From NCBI GenBank assembly GCA_900552645.1, contig USAN01000007.1, positions 62,001-126,000 of the forward strand: a DNA stretch of 64,000 nucleotides, read 5' to 3'. The position numbers and the translations under genes were made by a program. The notes beneath the pieces are model-generated. The model worked only from the letters and a program-made list of their open reading frames with translations. It searched no databases and was not told the origin of the DNA. Every line of letters begins with the position of its first letter. The stretch's first letter is position 1. This document shows positions 27,453 through 36,068 of the stretch, in pieces. The DNA is from an uncultured Bacteroides sp. (lineage in GTDB: Bacteria > Bacteroidota > Bacteroidia > Bacteroidales > Bacteroidaceae).

Positions 27453-28301
27453 TTATTTATTCTTTTGAGTTTGATTTTCAAGTTCCTGTTGTTCATTGTT
27501 GCCATTCTTGCTTATTATACGAATGTCGTGCAATTTAGCAAAGTCTGTAAACAGTTTTATTTTGAGCTGATATGATAAACCATCGTGGCTGTCATTTATA
27601 TTATGTACAGTTCCTATTGGTAGTCCACGTGGAAAAACAGCACTATGGCCGCTTGTAACTATAGTATCTCCAACCGAGAATTCGGCATGTCGAGGCATAT
27701 CATTTATCAACGCATATTGTGAGGATCCTCCTTCCCATGTCATCACACCGAAATATTCATTATTCTTTATCTTACAACTGATGTTGCTTTTAGAATTCAA
27801 TATTGGTATTATTACTGAAAAATGCTTTGATGTAAGATAAACTATTCCTACTACACCGTTACCGCTTACTACTCCCATTTCACTTCTCACACCATCAAGT
27901 TCACCTTTGTTTATTGTAATATAATTGTCAGAATGATTAATACTATTGTTAATAACCTTTCCCTTAATTATAGCATATTGCTGAAGTGCATCCTGCTTCA
28001 TCCTTTCTATTTCTGCAGTATCTTCACTAAGTTCATAAAGCTTATCTCTATATGCCTCAAGTTGCAATGCAAGTTCTATATTCTGCTGAACTAATTCCTG
28101 GTTTATTGATTTTAGATGAAAATAACCTGTAAGCTGTTCTTCAGCCTTATATACATTGCCGGCAACATAGTTTGCCGATGTAAAAAAAGCACTTCCTTGA
28201 TAATTGTTGAAATGAAACAATAAAGTAAAACTGATTCCTTCTAATAAAATTAGAAGGAACCAGTAATTATACTTTATAAGAAAATTCAATAAATTTCTCA
28301 T
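27453..28301 (-). CDS. mreC: Rod-shape protein MreC
   Basis: This 282-residue bitopic protein has one N-terminal TM helix (about 12-30), a coiled coil (about 60-105, with ELALQLEAYRDKLYEL) and a periplasmic beta-rich part beginning IKGKVINNSINHSDNYITIN and ending with the DTIVTSGHSAVFPRGLPIG segment typical of MreC. It activates PBP2 and RodA. It is 24 bp downstream of mreB. Confidence 0.93.
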   Translation of the reverse strand: MRNLLNFLIKYNYWFLLILLEGISFTLLFHFNNYQGSAFFTSANYVAGNVYKAEEQLTGYFHLKSINQELVQQNIELALQLEAYRDKLYELSEDTAEIERMKQDALQQYAIIKGKVINNSINHSDNYITINKGELDGVRSEMGVVSGNGVVGIVYLTSKHFSVIIPILNSKSNISCKIKNNEYFGVMTWEGGSSQYALINDMPRHAEFSVGDTIVTSGHSAVFPRGLPIGTVHNINDSHDGLSYQLKIKLFTDFAKLHDIRIISKNGNNEQQELENQTQKNK

Positions 28302-28325
28302 TCTGATTGAATTTCAACGCTTATT

Positions 28326-29348
28326 TTATCTCATGAGGAAAGAAAAACGGTCTACATTCTTCAAAGCTACTCCTGTACCTCTAGCCACACTGAGCAAAGG
28401 ATCCTCTGCTATATGGAAAGGAATATTTATTTTATCTGTAAGACGCTTATCTAATCCTCTCAACAAAGCACCTCCTCCGGCAAGATATATACCATTCAAT
28501 ACTATATCTGCATAAAGTTCTGGAGGAGTCTGCTCCAAAGCACTTAGAATTGCTGTTTCTATTTTTGCAATGCTCTTTTCAAGACAATGGGCTATCTCCT
28601 GATAGCATACAGGCACCTCCATAGGCAAAGCAGTTATACGGTTTGGTCCTCGAACAATATAATCTTCGGGAGCATCATCACCAAGATCGGTAAGTGCAGC
28701 TCCTACATGAATCTTTATACGCTCGGCCATACGTTCGCTGACTTTCACATTATGCTGACGGCTCATATATTCTTGAATATCGGCAGTTAGATCATCTCCG
28801 GCAATGCGTATTGAGTTGTTAGAAACTATACCTCCCAAAGATATAACTGCAATTTCAGTAGATCCACCACCTATATCTACAATCATGTTTCCTTCAGGAG
28901 CCTCCACGTCTATACCAATACCTATCGCAGCAGCCATAGGTTCGAATATAAGATAAACGTCACGTCCACCTGCATGTTCTGCACTGTCTCGTACAGCACG
29001 AAGTTCTACTTCTGTACTACCCGATGGTACACCAATTACCATACGTAAAGAGGGAGAGAAAAAGCGGTTACCCATATTTACCTTCTTTATAAGTCCGCGC
29101 ATCATCTGTTCACAGGCATTAAAGTCGGCAATTACCCCGTCGCGCAAAGGACGAACCGTGCGTATATTAGGGTTCTCTTTCTCATACATCATTTTGGCTC
29201 TTTCGCCCACAGCTATCATCTTATCTGTGCGTCTGTCAAGAGCAACAACAGAAGGTTCATCAACAACAATCTTTCCGTTTGCGGTTATAATGGTATTGGC
29301 AGTGCCAAGATCCATTGCAATTTCTTGTGTAAAGGAGAATAATCCCAT
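28326..29348 (-). CDS. mreB: Actin-like rod-shape protein MreB
   Basis: This 340-residue actin homologue forms filaments that guide lateral wall synthesis. ATP-binding motifs are clear: phosphate 1 AMDLGTANTIITANGKIVVD, phosphate 2 MIVDIGGGSTEIAVISLGG, and adenosine-binding GIYLAGGGALLRGLD. The start MGLFSFTQEIAMDLG is typical for Bacteroidetes. It starts 20 bp after purH. Confidence 0.97.
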   Translation of the reverse strand: MGLFSFTQEIAMDLGTANTIITANGKIVVDEPSVVALDRRTDKMIAVGERAKMMYEKENPNIRTVRPLRDGVIADFNACEQMMRGLIKKVNMGNRFFSPSLRMVIGVPSGSTEVELRAVRDSAEHAGGRDVYLIFEPMAAAIGIGIDVEAPEGNMIVDIGGGSTEIAVISLGGIVSNNSIRIAGDDLTADIQEYMSRQHNVKVSERMAERIKIHVGAALTDLGDDAPEDYIVRGPNRITALPMEVPVCYQEIAHCLEKSIAKIETAILSALEQTPPELYADIVLNGIYLAGGGALLRGLDKRLTDKINIPFHIAEDPLLSVARGTGVALKNVDRFSFLMR

Positions 29349-29368
29349 TTCTAACTCTTTTCTTTTTA

Positions 29369-30892
29369 TTAATGTTTAAAGTGACGAATGCCAGTTGTGA
29401 CCATCGCTACTCCATTCTTGTTACAATAATCGAAAGTAAGTTCATCTTTTACCGAACCTCCCGGTTGGATAACAGCTTTAACACCTTCTTTATCGGCTAT
29501 TTCAACACAATCAGGGAATGGGAAGAAAGCATCACTGGCCATAACTGCACCATTTAGATCAAAATTGAATGATTTGGCTTTTTCTATAGCCTGTTTCAAT
29601 GCATCTACACGAGATGTCTGTCCTACACCGCTAGCAATAAGCTGTTTGTCTTTTGCAAGTACAATAGCGTTACTCTTGCTGTTCTTTACAATTTTATTTG
29701 CAAATAGCATATCGTCTATTTCTTGTTGTGTAGGAGCTTTTTCGGTTACTTGCTTAAGGTCGGCTTCGGTTTCTACATTAAGGTCCTTCTCTTGTACAAG
29801 TACTCCATTTAGTAAAGAGCGGAACTGTTTCTTAGGCAGTTTTGCATCTTTACGTACCAATATTATACGATTTTTCTTCTGTCCCAATATTTCTAGAGCG
29901 TCAACGTCATAGTCGGGAGCGATTATAACTTCGAAAAATAGTTTGTTTATCTCTTCAGCAGTCTCTTTGTCAACTACTGCATTTGTTACCAATACTCCAC
30001 CAAAAGCAGATACGGGATCACCTGCAAGAGCATCTTTCCACGCTTCAATAAGAGTAGGACGCGATGCAAGGCCACATGCATTGTTATGTTTAAGGACAGC
30101 AAAAGTTATTTCATCAAATTCATCAATCAAATCTACAGCAGCATTGATATCAAGAAGATTATTATAAGATATTTCCTTACCATGAATCTGATCAAACATT
30201 TTGTCAAGATTACCATAGAAATAACCCTTTTGATGTGGATTTTCACCATAGCGTAACTGTTTCTGATCTTCAACAGCACATCTGAAAGAAGAACCCTCTT
30301 CACCGTCAAAGTGATTGAATATAGCCGAGTCATAATGAGAAGATACTGCGAATGCTTCTTTGGCAAACCAGCGTCTCTCTTCAAGAGATGTAACTGCACC
30401 GTGTTCTGACAATATATCGGCAAATGGTTTGTATTGAGTCTGACTTGCAATAATAACGACATCATTGTAGTTTTTAGCGGCAGCACGAATCAATGAGATA
30501 CCACCGATATCAATCTTTTCTATGATAGCCGACTCTTCTGCACCCGATGCTACAGTGGCTTCGAATGGATAAAGATCTACTATTACCAAATCTATTTCAG
30601 GAATATCATACTTTTCAATCTGCTGCATATCCTGTTCAAGACCGCGACGACATAGTATTCCACCAAATACTTTAGGATGTAAAGTTTTTACCCTTCCTCC
30701 CAGAATAGACGGATATGAAGTCAAATCCTCAACAGCTTTGCAAGGAAAGCCCAAGGATTCGATAAACTGTCGTGTTCCACCTGTTGACAAGAACTCCACT
30801 CCTTCTTCATGAAGCTTGGTTATTATTTCATCCAAACCTTCTTTGTGATATACCGACACCAATGCGGTTTTAATTCTCTTTGCCTCTGACAT
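29369..30892 (-). CDS. purH: Bifunctional AICAR transformylase / IMP cyclohydrolase
   Basis: This 507-residue enzyme performs the last two steps of IMP synthesis. The N-terminal MGS-like cyclohydrolase domain (about 1-195) has STGGTRQFIESLG and ILGGRVKTLHPKVFGGIL; the AICAR transformylase domain (about 200-507) has LRYGENPHQKGYFY, the catalytic KHNNACGLA lysine-histidine, and the C-terminal IQPGGSVKDE. It heads the mre group, joining purine synthesis with cell-shape genes, an order I recognise from Bacteroides. Confidence 0.97.
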   Translation of the reverse strand: MSEAKRIKTALVSVYHKEGLDEIITKLHEEGVEFLSTGGTRQFIESLGFPCKAVEDLTSYPSILGGRVKTLHPKVFGGILCRRGLEQDMQQIEKYDIPEIDLVIVDLYPFEATVASGAEESAIIEKIDIGGISLIRAAAKNYNDVVIIASQTQYKPFADILSEHGAVTSLEERRWFAKEAFAVSSHYDSAIFNHFDGEEGSSFRCAVEDQKQLRYGENPHQKGYFYGNLDKMFDQIHGKEISYNNLLDINAAVDLIDEFDEITFAVLKHNNACGLASRPTLIEAWKDALAGDPVSAFGGVLVTNAVVDKETAEEINKLFFEVIIAPDYDVDALEILGQKKNRIILVRKDAKLPKKQFRSLLNGVLVQEKDLNVETEADLKQVTEKAPTQQEIDDMLFANKIVKNSKSNAIVLAKDKQLIASGVGQTSRVDALKQAIEKAKSFNFDLNGAVMASDAFFPFPDCVEIADKEGVKAVIQPGGSVKDELTFDYCNKNGVAMVTTGIRHFKH

Positions 30893-30917
30893 TTTCTTTT
30901 GATTAAGTATTAGACCG

Positions 30918-30925
30918 CAAAGGTA
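30918..30925 (-). promoter_or_regulatory. Putative -7 element for the purH-mre group
   Basis: The minus strand reads TACCTTTG, matching TAnnTTTG, 25 bp upstream of the purH start. A TTTA lies about 22 nt further upstream as a poor -33 candidate. Confidence 0.45.
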
Positions 30926-31028
30926 TTAAAATTCAGTTTATAATATCTAAAGAAAAGTATGAAATATTATTTAATGCTTTACATTTATGCATGTTCTACA
31001 TTGTAATACTTTTGTAATATATATGACA

Positions 31029-31058
31029 TTTCAATATAATATCTCCGTAATATTTTTG
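31029..31058 (+). promoter_or_regulatory. Putative promoter of the phosphate transporter gene
   Basis: TATTTTTG (31051-31058) with TTTC (31029-31032) 18 nt upstream. The predicted transcript start near 31064 lies downstream of the first in-frame ATG (30987), which supports the start at 31089. Confidence 0.5.
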
Positions 31059-31088
31059 CCAAACATAAAACAGAGAGACAAATATTAT

Positions 31089-33377
31089 ATGGAAACAATG
31101 TTTTTAGGAATTATCATATTCCTATTTTTACTTGCCATTTTTGATTTGGTGGTAGGTGTTAGTAATGATGCTGTGAACTTTTTAAATTCAGCCATAGGCG
31201 CCAAGGCAGCTTCTTTTAAATTGATAATGATCATAGCTGCAATAGGAATTTTCTGCGGTGCAACTATGAGCAATGGCATGATGGAAATAGCACGACATGG
31301 AATTTTTCGTCCAGAGAATTTCTTTTTTCAGGAATTAATGTGCATTTTCCTTGCCGTAATGGTTACGGATGTTGTATTACTTGACATATTCAACAGTCTT
31401 GGAATGCCTACATCTACTACGGTTTCGATGGTTTTCGAACTTCTTGGGGGTACATTTATAATAGCTCTTATTAAAATTGCAGGCGATGAAACCGGTATGC
31501 TTACCTTTGCCGACCTTCTAAACACAGAGAAAGCTCTTTCGGTTATTCTTGGAATATTCCTATCGGTTGCAATAGCTTTTTTCTTCGGTACTTTAGTACA
31601 ATATCTATCACGTCTGCTTTTCACTTTCAACTACAAAGGAAAGCTTAAATATGTAATAGGTATATTTGGAGGCGTAGCTGTAACAGCCATAATATACTTC
31701 ATGCTTATAAAGGGAGTAAAGGATTCTTCCATTATGACATCGGCAAATAAGTTATGGGTAAAGGAAAATACATTCATGATAGTAACTGTTTTCTTTGTAT
31801 TCTTCTCCATACTTATGCAGATTCTTCACTGGCTTAAGGTTAATGTATTCAAAATAATAGTGCTACTTGGCACTTTTGCCCTAGCAATGGCATTTGCAGG
31901 TAATGACCTTGTAAACTTCATAGGTATACCTTTGGCAGGATTCTCGGCCTTCAACGATTTCATGACAAACGGTAATGGTGATTCGATGGGATACCTTATG
32001 AACTCCTTGAATGAACCAGCCAAGACTCCTTTTTACTTTCTGTTGATAGCTGGTGTAATTATGGTCATCTCTCTTATGAAATCCAAAAAAGCTCATAATG
32101 TAGTAAAGACATCAGTAGACCTATCACGTCAGGATGAAGGAGAAGAGATGTTCGGATCGTCGGCTGTAGCCAGAAGCATAGTACGTTCTACAATGAATAC
32201 TTCGCAAAATATCTCTAGATATATTCCTACCGGAGTAAAGAAATGGATAGACAGCCGATTTTGCAAAGATACTATGATAATGGAGAACGGAGCAGCATTT
32301 GATTTGGTACGTGCTTCTGTAAATCTTGTTCTTGCCGGTCTTTTAATAGCATTAGGAACTTCATTAAAATTACCTCTTTCTACAACTTACGTTGCCTTCA
32401 TGGTTGCCATGGGTACTTCACTTGCCGATCGTGCATGGGGACGCGACAGTGCTGTATTCCGCATTACCGGAGTTCTATCGGTAATAGGAGGATGGTTCAT
32501 TACTGCCGGTGCAGCATTCACGATATGTTCAATAGTAGCTCTTATAATGTATTATGGAGGCATGCCTGCAATGTTTATAATGATAGGGGTTGCTATATTC
32601 TTACTTATAAGAAGCAATATAAATTACAACAAGAAGCTAAAGAAAGAGAAGAACGGAGTTGATGATCTTTTTGCACGTCTAATGGCAAGCAAAGATAAAG
32701 ATGAACGCTGGGTACTTCTAAAACAGCATGTAAATAACACGCTGATAGCTGAAATGAACTTTACTATAGATACATATACAAAAATAACAGACGGATTCAT
32801 AAACGAAGATTTGAAATGTCTGAAAAAAGCGGTAAGTCGCACAGACAGCGAGAAGCAACTTCTTAAGAAAATGCGCAGAAAGGAGATACTTGGACTTAGA
32901 AGAATTGATAATTTTCTTGCAATCGAGAAAAACACTTGGTTCCATCTAGGTACTAACAGTTGTGGCCAGATGCTTTACTGTCTGAAGAGAATATGCGAAC
33001 CTTGCAAGGAACATGTAGACAATAACTTCAATCCTCTATCCGAAAGAGCGGTTAAGGAATTCCTTCCTATTCGCAACGAACTTACAGAATTAATGGAAAG
33101 AGCTAAGAACATTCTTGTTGTAGGATCCTACGATAAAGTAGACGAAATTCTTATAAAAGGTGATGAACTTAAGAACAACATTTCAGTAATTCGCAAAAAA
33201 CAGATGAACAGAATTCAGGAAGAAGATATAAATGTAAAGACCTCTCTTGTATATCTAAATATTCTTCAGGAATCTCAGGAACTTGTAAGTATATGGCGAC
33301 ATCTGCTTCGCGCGGCTAGAATGTTCCAAAGTGAACATCCTTCAGTAAAAGACAATATAGAACTTGAAAGTGCATAA
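31089..33377 (+). CDS. PiT-family inorganic phosphate transporter with C-terminal helical domain
   Basis: This 762-residue protein (from Met 31089) belongs to the PHO4/PiT family of cation-coupled phosphate transporters. The two family signatures are present: FDLVVGVSNDAVNFLNSAIG near the N terminus and NLVLAGLLIALGTSLKLPLS with TTYVAFMVAMGTSLADRAWG in the second repeat. After the last TM helix (about 520-540) a charged helical region of about 215 residues follows, with several long amphipathic helices; this looks like a PhoU-like domain fused to the transporter. An upstream ATG at 30987 would add 34 residues, but its codons include the promoter. Confidence 0.9.
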   Translation: METMFLGIIIFLFLLAIFDLVVGVSNDAVNFLNSAIGAKAASFKLIMIIAAIGIFCGATMSNGMMEIARHGIFRPENFFFQELMCIFLAVMVTDVVLLDIFNSLGMPTSTTVSMVFELLGGTFIIALIKIAGDETGMLTFADLLNTEKALSVILGIFLSVAIAFFFGTLVQYLSRLLFTFNYKGKLKYVIGIFGGVAVTAIIYFMLIKGVKDSSIMTSANKLWVKENTFMIVTVFFVFFSILMQILHWLKVNVFKIIVLLGTFALAMAFAGNDLVNFIGIPLAGFSAFNDFMTNGNGDSMGYLMNSLNEPAKTPFYFLLIAGVIMVISLMKSKKAHNVVKTSVDLSRQDEGEEMFGSSAVARSIVRSTMNTSQNISRYIPTGVKKWIDSRFCKDTMIMENGAAFDLVRASVNLVLAGLLIALGTSLKLPLSTTYVAFMVAMGTSLADRAWGRDSAVFRITGVLSVIGGWFITAGAAFTICSIVALIMYYGGMPAMFIMIGVAIFLLIRSNINYNKKLKKEKNGVDDLFARLMASKDKDERWVLLKQHVNNTLIAEMNFTIDTYTKITDGFINEDLKCLKKAVSRTDSEKQLLKKMRRKEILGLRRIDNFLAIEKNTWFHLGTNSCGQMLYCLKRICEPCKEHVDNNFNPLSERAVKEFLPIRNELTELMERAKNILVVGSYDKVDEILIKGDELKNNISVIRKKQMNRIQEEDINVKTSLVYLNILQESQELVSIWRHLLRAARMFQSEHPSVKDNIELESA

Positions 33378-33421
33378 ACTATCAATAGGTAAATATTATA
33401 AATTGAATAAAACACTTCATC

Positions 33422-33457
33422 TTATCCGCTACTCGATAAATTATTGGTAGCGGATAA
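33422..33457 (+). terminator. Hairpin after the phosphate transporter gene
   Basis: TTATCCGCTAC (33422-33432) pairs exactly with GTAGCGGATAA (33447-33457). It lies 45 bp beyond the stop codon. No T-run follows directly, which is common in this window. Confidence 0.6.
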
Positions 33458-33497
33458 ATGTTTATTGTGGCACTAATAAATGTTTATTTGGTACAGA
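33454..33497. repeat. Two-copy 22-bp direct repeat
   Basis: 33454-33475 and 33476-33497 both begin ATAAATGTTTATT and continue with similar sequence (GTGGCACTA versus TGGTACAGA). It is between the convergent phosphate-transporter and peptidase genes; no function is evident. Confidence 0.55.
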
Positions 33498-33543
33498 ATA
33501 AGAATAATTCAACAATAAATAATATTTATCATCTAAATATTAG

Positions 33544-33585
33544 AACAGCCATATCAAACTCTTTTTGAGTAATGATATGGCTGTT
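33544..33585 (-). terminator. Hairpin after the DPP-IV-like peptidase gene
   Basis: AACAGCCATATCA (33544-33556) pairs exactly with TGATATGGCTGTT (33573-33585). It is 40 bp past the peptidase stop codon and may act in both directions. The stem core resembles the one at 40623-40667. Confidence 0.65.
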
Positions 33586-33624
33586 TTTATTGCCTATAAA
33601 GAGTTATTATTGTATCTATTAATG

Positions 33625-36063
33625 CTATCTTTTGGGAATATCAACACTCTTTTCGCTCTTTCCTTTAAGATATTCAGAGAAATAATCTACTAATCTCCAA
33701 TAGAAATATTCATTCATATCGCCGAAACCATGACGTTGCTGAGGCAATATTAGCATATCGAATCTTTTTCCGGCACGAATCAATGCATCGGCTACACGAA
33801 GCGTATTACCTGGATGCACATTGTTATCTATATCTCCATGAACCAGTAGTAGATTGCCTTTAAGCTTGGATGCTATTTCGGGATTAGTTGAAATTTTATA
33901 TACAAAGGTAGTGTCACCTTTCTCGGAAATTGTTTCTTTCACTCCGTGATGAGTTTCACTCCACCATCTATTGTATATGTTGTTGTCATGATTTCCTGCA
34001 CACGAGACTGCTACCTTGAAGAAATCGGGATATTGACACATTGCTGCAGTCGACATGAAGCCGCCTCCTGAATGTCCATGAATACCAACTTTATTTATAT
34101 CTATAAATTTATTTTTAGCAGCCAACTGTTCTATTGCATATTTATGATCGGCAAGAGGATAATCGCGCATATTGCCATAACCAAAGTTATGATACCATTT
34201 AGAACGACTAGGATGACCCCCACGCTGTCCTACCGAAATCACTATGAATCCAGCTTGAGCCAGACGATCCGTACGAGGAGACATACGTGTAAAAGGATAA
34301 TAAGTAGCCTCAACTTGCGGTCCTGGATATACATAATCTACTATAGGATATACTTTAGTTGAATCAAAGTCAAAAGGCTTGTACATTACCCCATACAAAT
34401 CGGTAATACCATCGGCGGCCTTTACCTTAAAAGGTTCAGGGAATTTATATCCTGCAGCAAATAGTTGAGAAAAATCGCTCTCCTGTATTTTCATTACCTC
34501 CTGTCCGTTATTATTGAGCAACACAGCACAAGGAACAGAATTTACTCTAGAATAATTATCTACAATGAACTGTGCGTCGTCATCAACTTCTGTCTGATGA
34601 AAGAAATCGCCCTTTGTTATCTGCTTCATTCCACTACCATCCATATTTACACGGTAAAGATGCTCATAATAAGGATTCTCGGATACATTCATTCCATTAG
34701 CAACGAAATATATTACTCGATTCTTTTCATCTATCTTAAGAATATTCTCTACGTGCCATGGTCCTTTTGTTATTCTGTTCTTCATATTACCTTTATCATC
34801 ATAAAGATAAAGATGAGCCCAACCATCACGTTCACTCCATTGTATTATATCTTTTCCACCATTCAATATCTTTATAGGACGGGTTTCCTGATAAGTATTC
34901 ATTCTCTCCTCTATTACCGGTACTATGGAATCCTGTCCCAATGTATACGAACATAAATCTATCCTGTAAAGGTCGCGACTACTTCTTGTAAGGAAGAAAC
35001 GGTTGTTATCTCCCTGCCATACAGCAGAACGAATATCCATATCGCGCTGTTTCTGAAGTAAAGGTTTTCTCTCAATATCTAGAGACTGATCTTTGTAAGC
35101 CGAAGTCTTTATCTCTTTTTTAGTATTATTACTCATGTTGAATAGATAAAGATAATCTACCGGAGCCTCTTTTTCGCCAGGCATCTGATACTTGTAAGTC
35201 TCGAGCGTAGGACGGGGTTGTGCCATAGAATTGATTACCCACAACTCCTTTACTTTACGATAATCGGTTACGTTGGTAACAAAATGTTTTGAGTCGGGCG
35301 ACCATACTCCCCATACTCTCTTACGTTTTCCATTACAAAGAGTATCAGTATTAAGTGTACTATAAGGAATGCCGTATCCAAAATCCTTCATTCCATCGGT
35401 AGTGATCTGTATTTCTACAATTGTACTGTCTTTTTCGTCCTTACGTGCCTTCTCGTAATCCTCACGGCTCATCCTGTAAAGATTAAGATCTTTTGCAAAT
35501 ACCACGCTCTTGCCGTCGGGAGAGATATTAGCCCAGTCGGGTCTCTTCAATTCTTCTTCTTTATCTTTCAAATGAGTAAGCTTGCGCGTAGGATAGTCAT
35601 ACGAGAAATAGAAAACTTCCTTTTTGTCTTTTTCATCTTTTTTCTTCGAGTCTTTCTTAGCTTTAGCATCCTTTGATGACTTAACTTCGAAAGTAAATGT
35701 ACGACCATCTTCTTGTGCCTTAAGATTTTCTATAGGCAACTGATTTGCAACAAAAGGATCCTTAACTATCTGAGTAAGCTGTGAAGCCATATACTCACGA
35801 TCAAAAAGCAGTTTCTTACTTTTAGACGATGGTTCTACCACATACCAGAATTTCCCCTCACTAGTTTTGTATTCATACCAAAAACAGTTTCCTTTTTGAA
35901 ACCAATGCGGATCGACTGTAGTAGAGAAGAGCATAGTATTTAGTTTAGGTTGTGTAAACTTCTCTGCCTGCAGATATTCGGGAATCCTTTCCTGCGCACT
36001 AGTTGTCAAAGCGCAAAAAGTAAGTACTATAGCACTCCCTACCGCCAATAATTTTTTCTTCAT
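33625..36063 (-). CDS. S9-family dipeptidyl peptidase IV-like protein
   Basis: This 812-residue exported serine peptidase has a signal peptide (about 1-23, ending TTSAQ), an eight-bladed beta-propeller (about 40-560) and a C-terminal alpha/beta-hydrolase domain. The catalytic serine is in HGHSGGGFMS near 669, the aspartate in VHGDIDNNVHPGNT near 748 and the histidine in QQRHGFG near 776. Such periplasmic enzymes remove N-terminal dipeptides, often X-Pro. A Lys-rich insert near 125-145 (KDAKAKKDSKKKDEKDKKE) is unusual. It starts 5 bp after the HTCS stop codon, so it is probably in the same transcript. Confidence 0.9.
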   Translation of the reverse strand: MKKKLLAVGSAIVLTFCALTTSAQERIPEYLQAEKFTQPKLNTMLFSTTVDPHWFQKGNCFWYEYKTSEGKFWYVVEPSSKSKKLLFDREYMASQLTQIVKDPFVANQLPIENLKAQEDGRTFTFEVKSSKDAKAKKDSKKKDEKDKKEVFYFSYDYPTRKLTHLKDKEEELKRPDWANISPDGKSVVFAKDLNLYRMSREDYEKARKDEKDSTIVEIQITTDGMKDFGYGIPYSTLNTDTLCNGKRKRVWGVWSPDSKHFVTNVTDYRKVKELWVINSMAQPRPTLETYKYQMPGEKEAPVDYLYLFNMSNNTKKEIKTSAYKDQSLDIERKPLLQKQRDMDIRSAVWQGDNNRFFLTRSSRDLYRIDLCSYTLGQDSIVPVIEERMNTYQETRPIKILNGGKDIIQWSERDGWAHLYLYDDKGNMKNRITKGPWHVENILKIDEKNRVIYFVANGMNVSENPYYEHLYRVNMDGSGMKQITKGDFFHQTEVDDDAQFIVDNYSRVNSVPCAVLLNNNGQEVMKIQESDFSQLFAAGYKFPEPFKVKAADGITDLYGVMYKPFDFDSTKVYPIVDYVYPGPQVEATYYPFTRMSPRTDRLAQAGFIVISVGQRGGHPSRSKWYHNFGYGNMRDYPLADHKYAIEQLAAKNKFIDINKVGIHGHSGGGFMSTAAMCQYPDFFKVAVSCAGNHDNNIYNRWWSETHHGVKETISEKGDTTFVYKISTNPEIASKLKGNLLLVHGDIDNNVHPGNTLRVADALIRAGKRFDMLILPQQRHGFGDMNEYFYWRLVDYFSEYLKGKSEKSVDIPKR

Positions 36064-36068
36064 AATTC

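Noticed and set aside
30987..31088. Upstream start for the phosphate transporter
   Set aside because: The added 34 residues have no family similarity and include the putative promoter.
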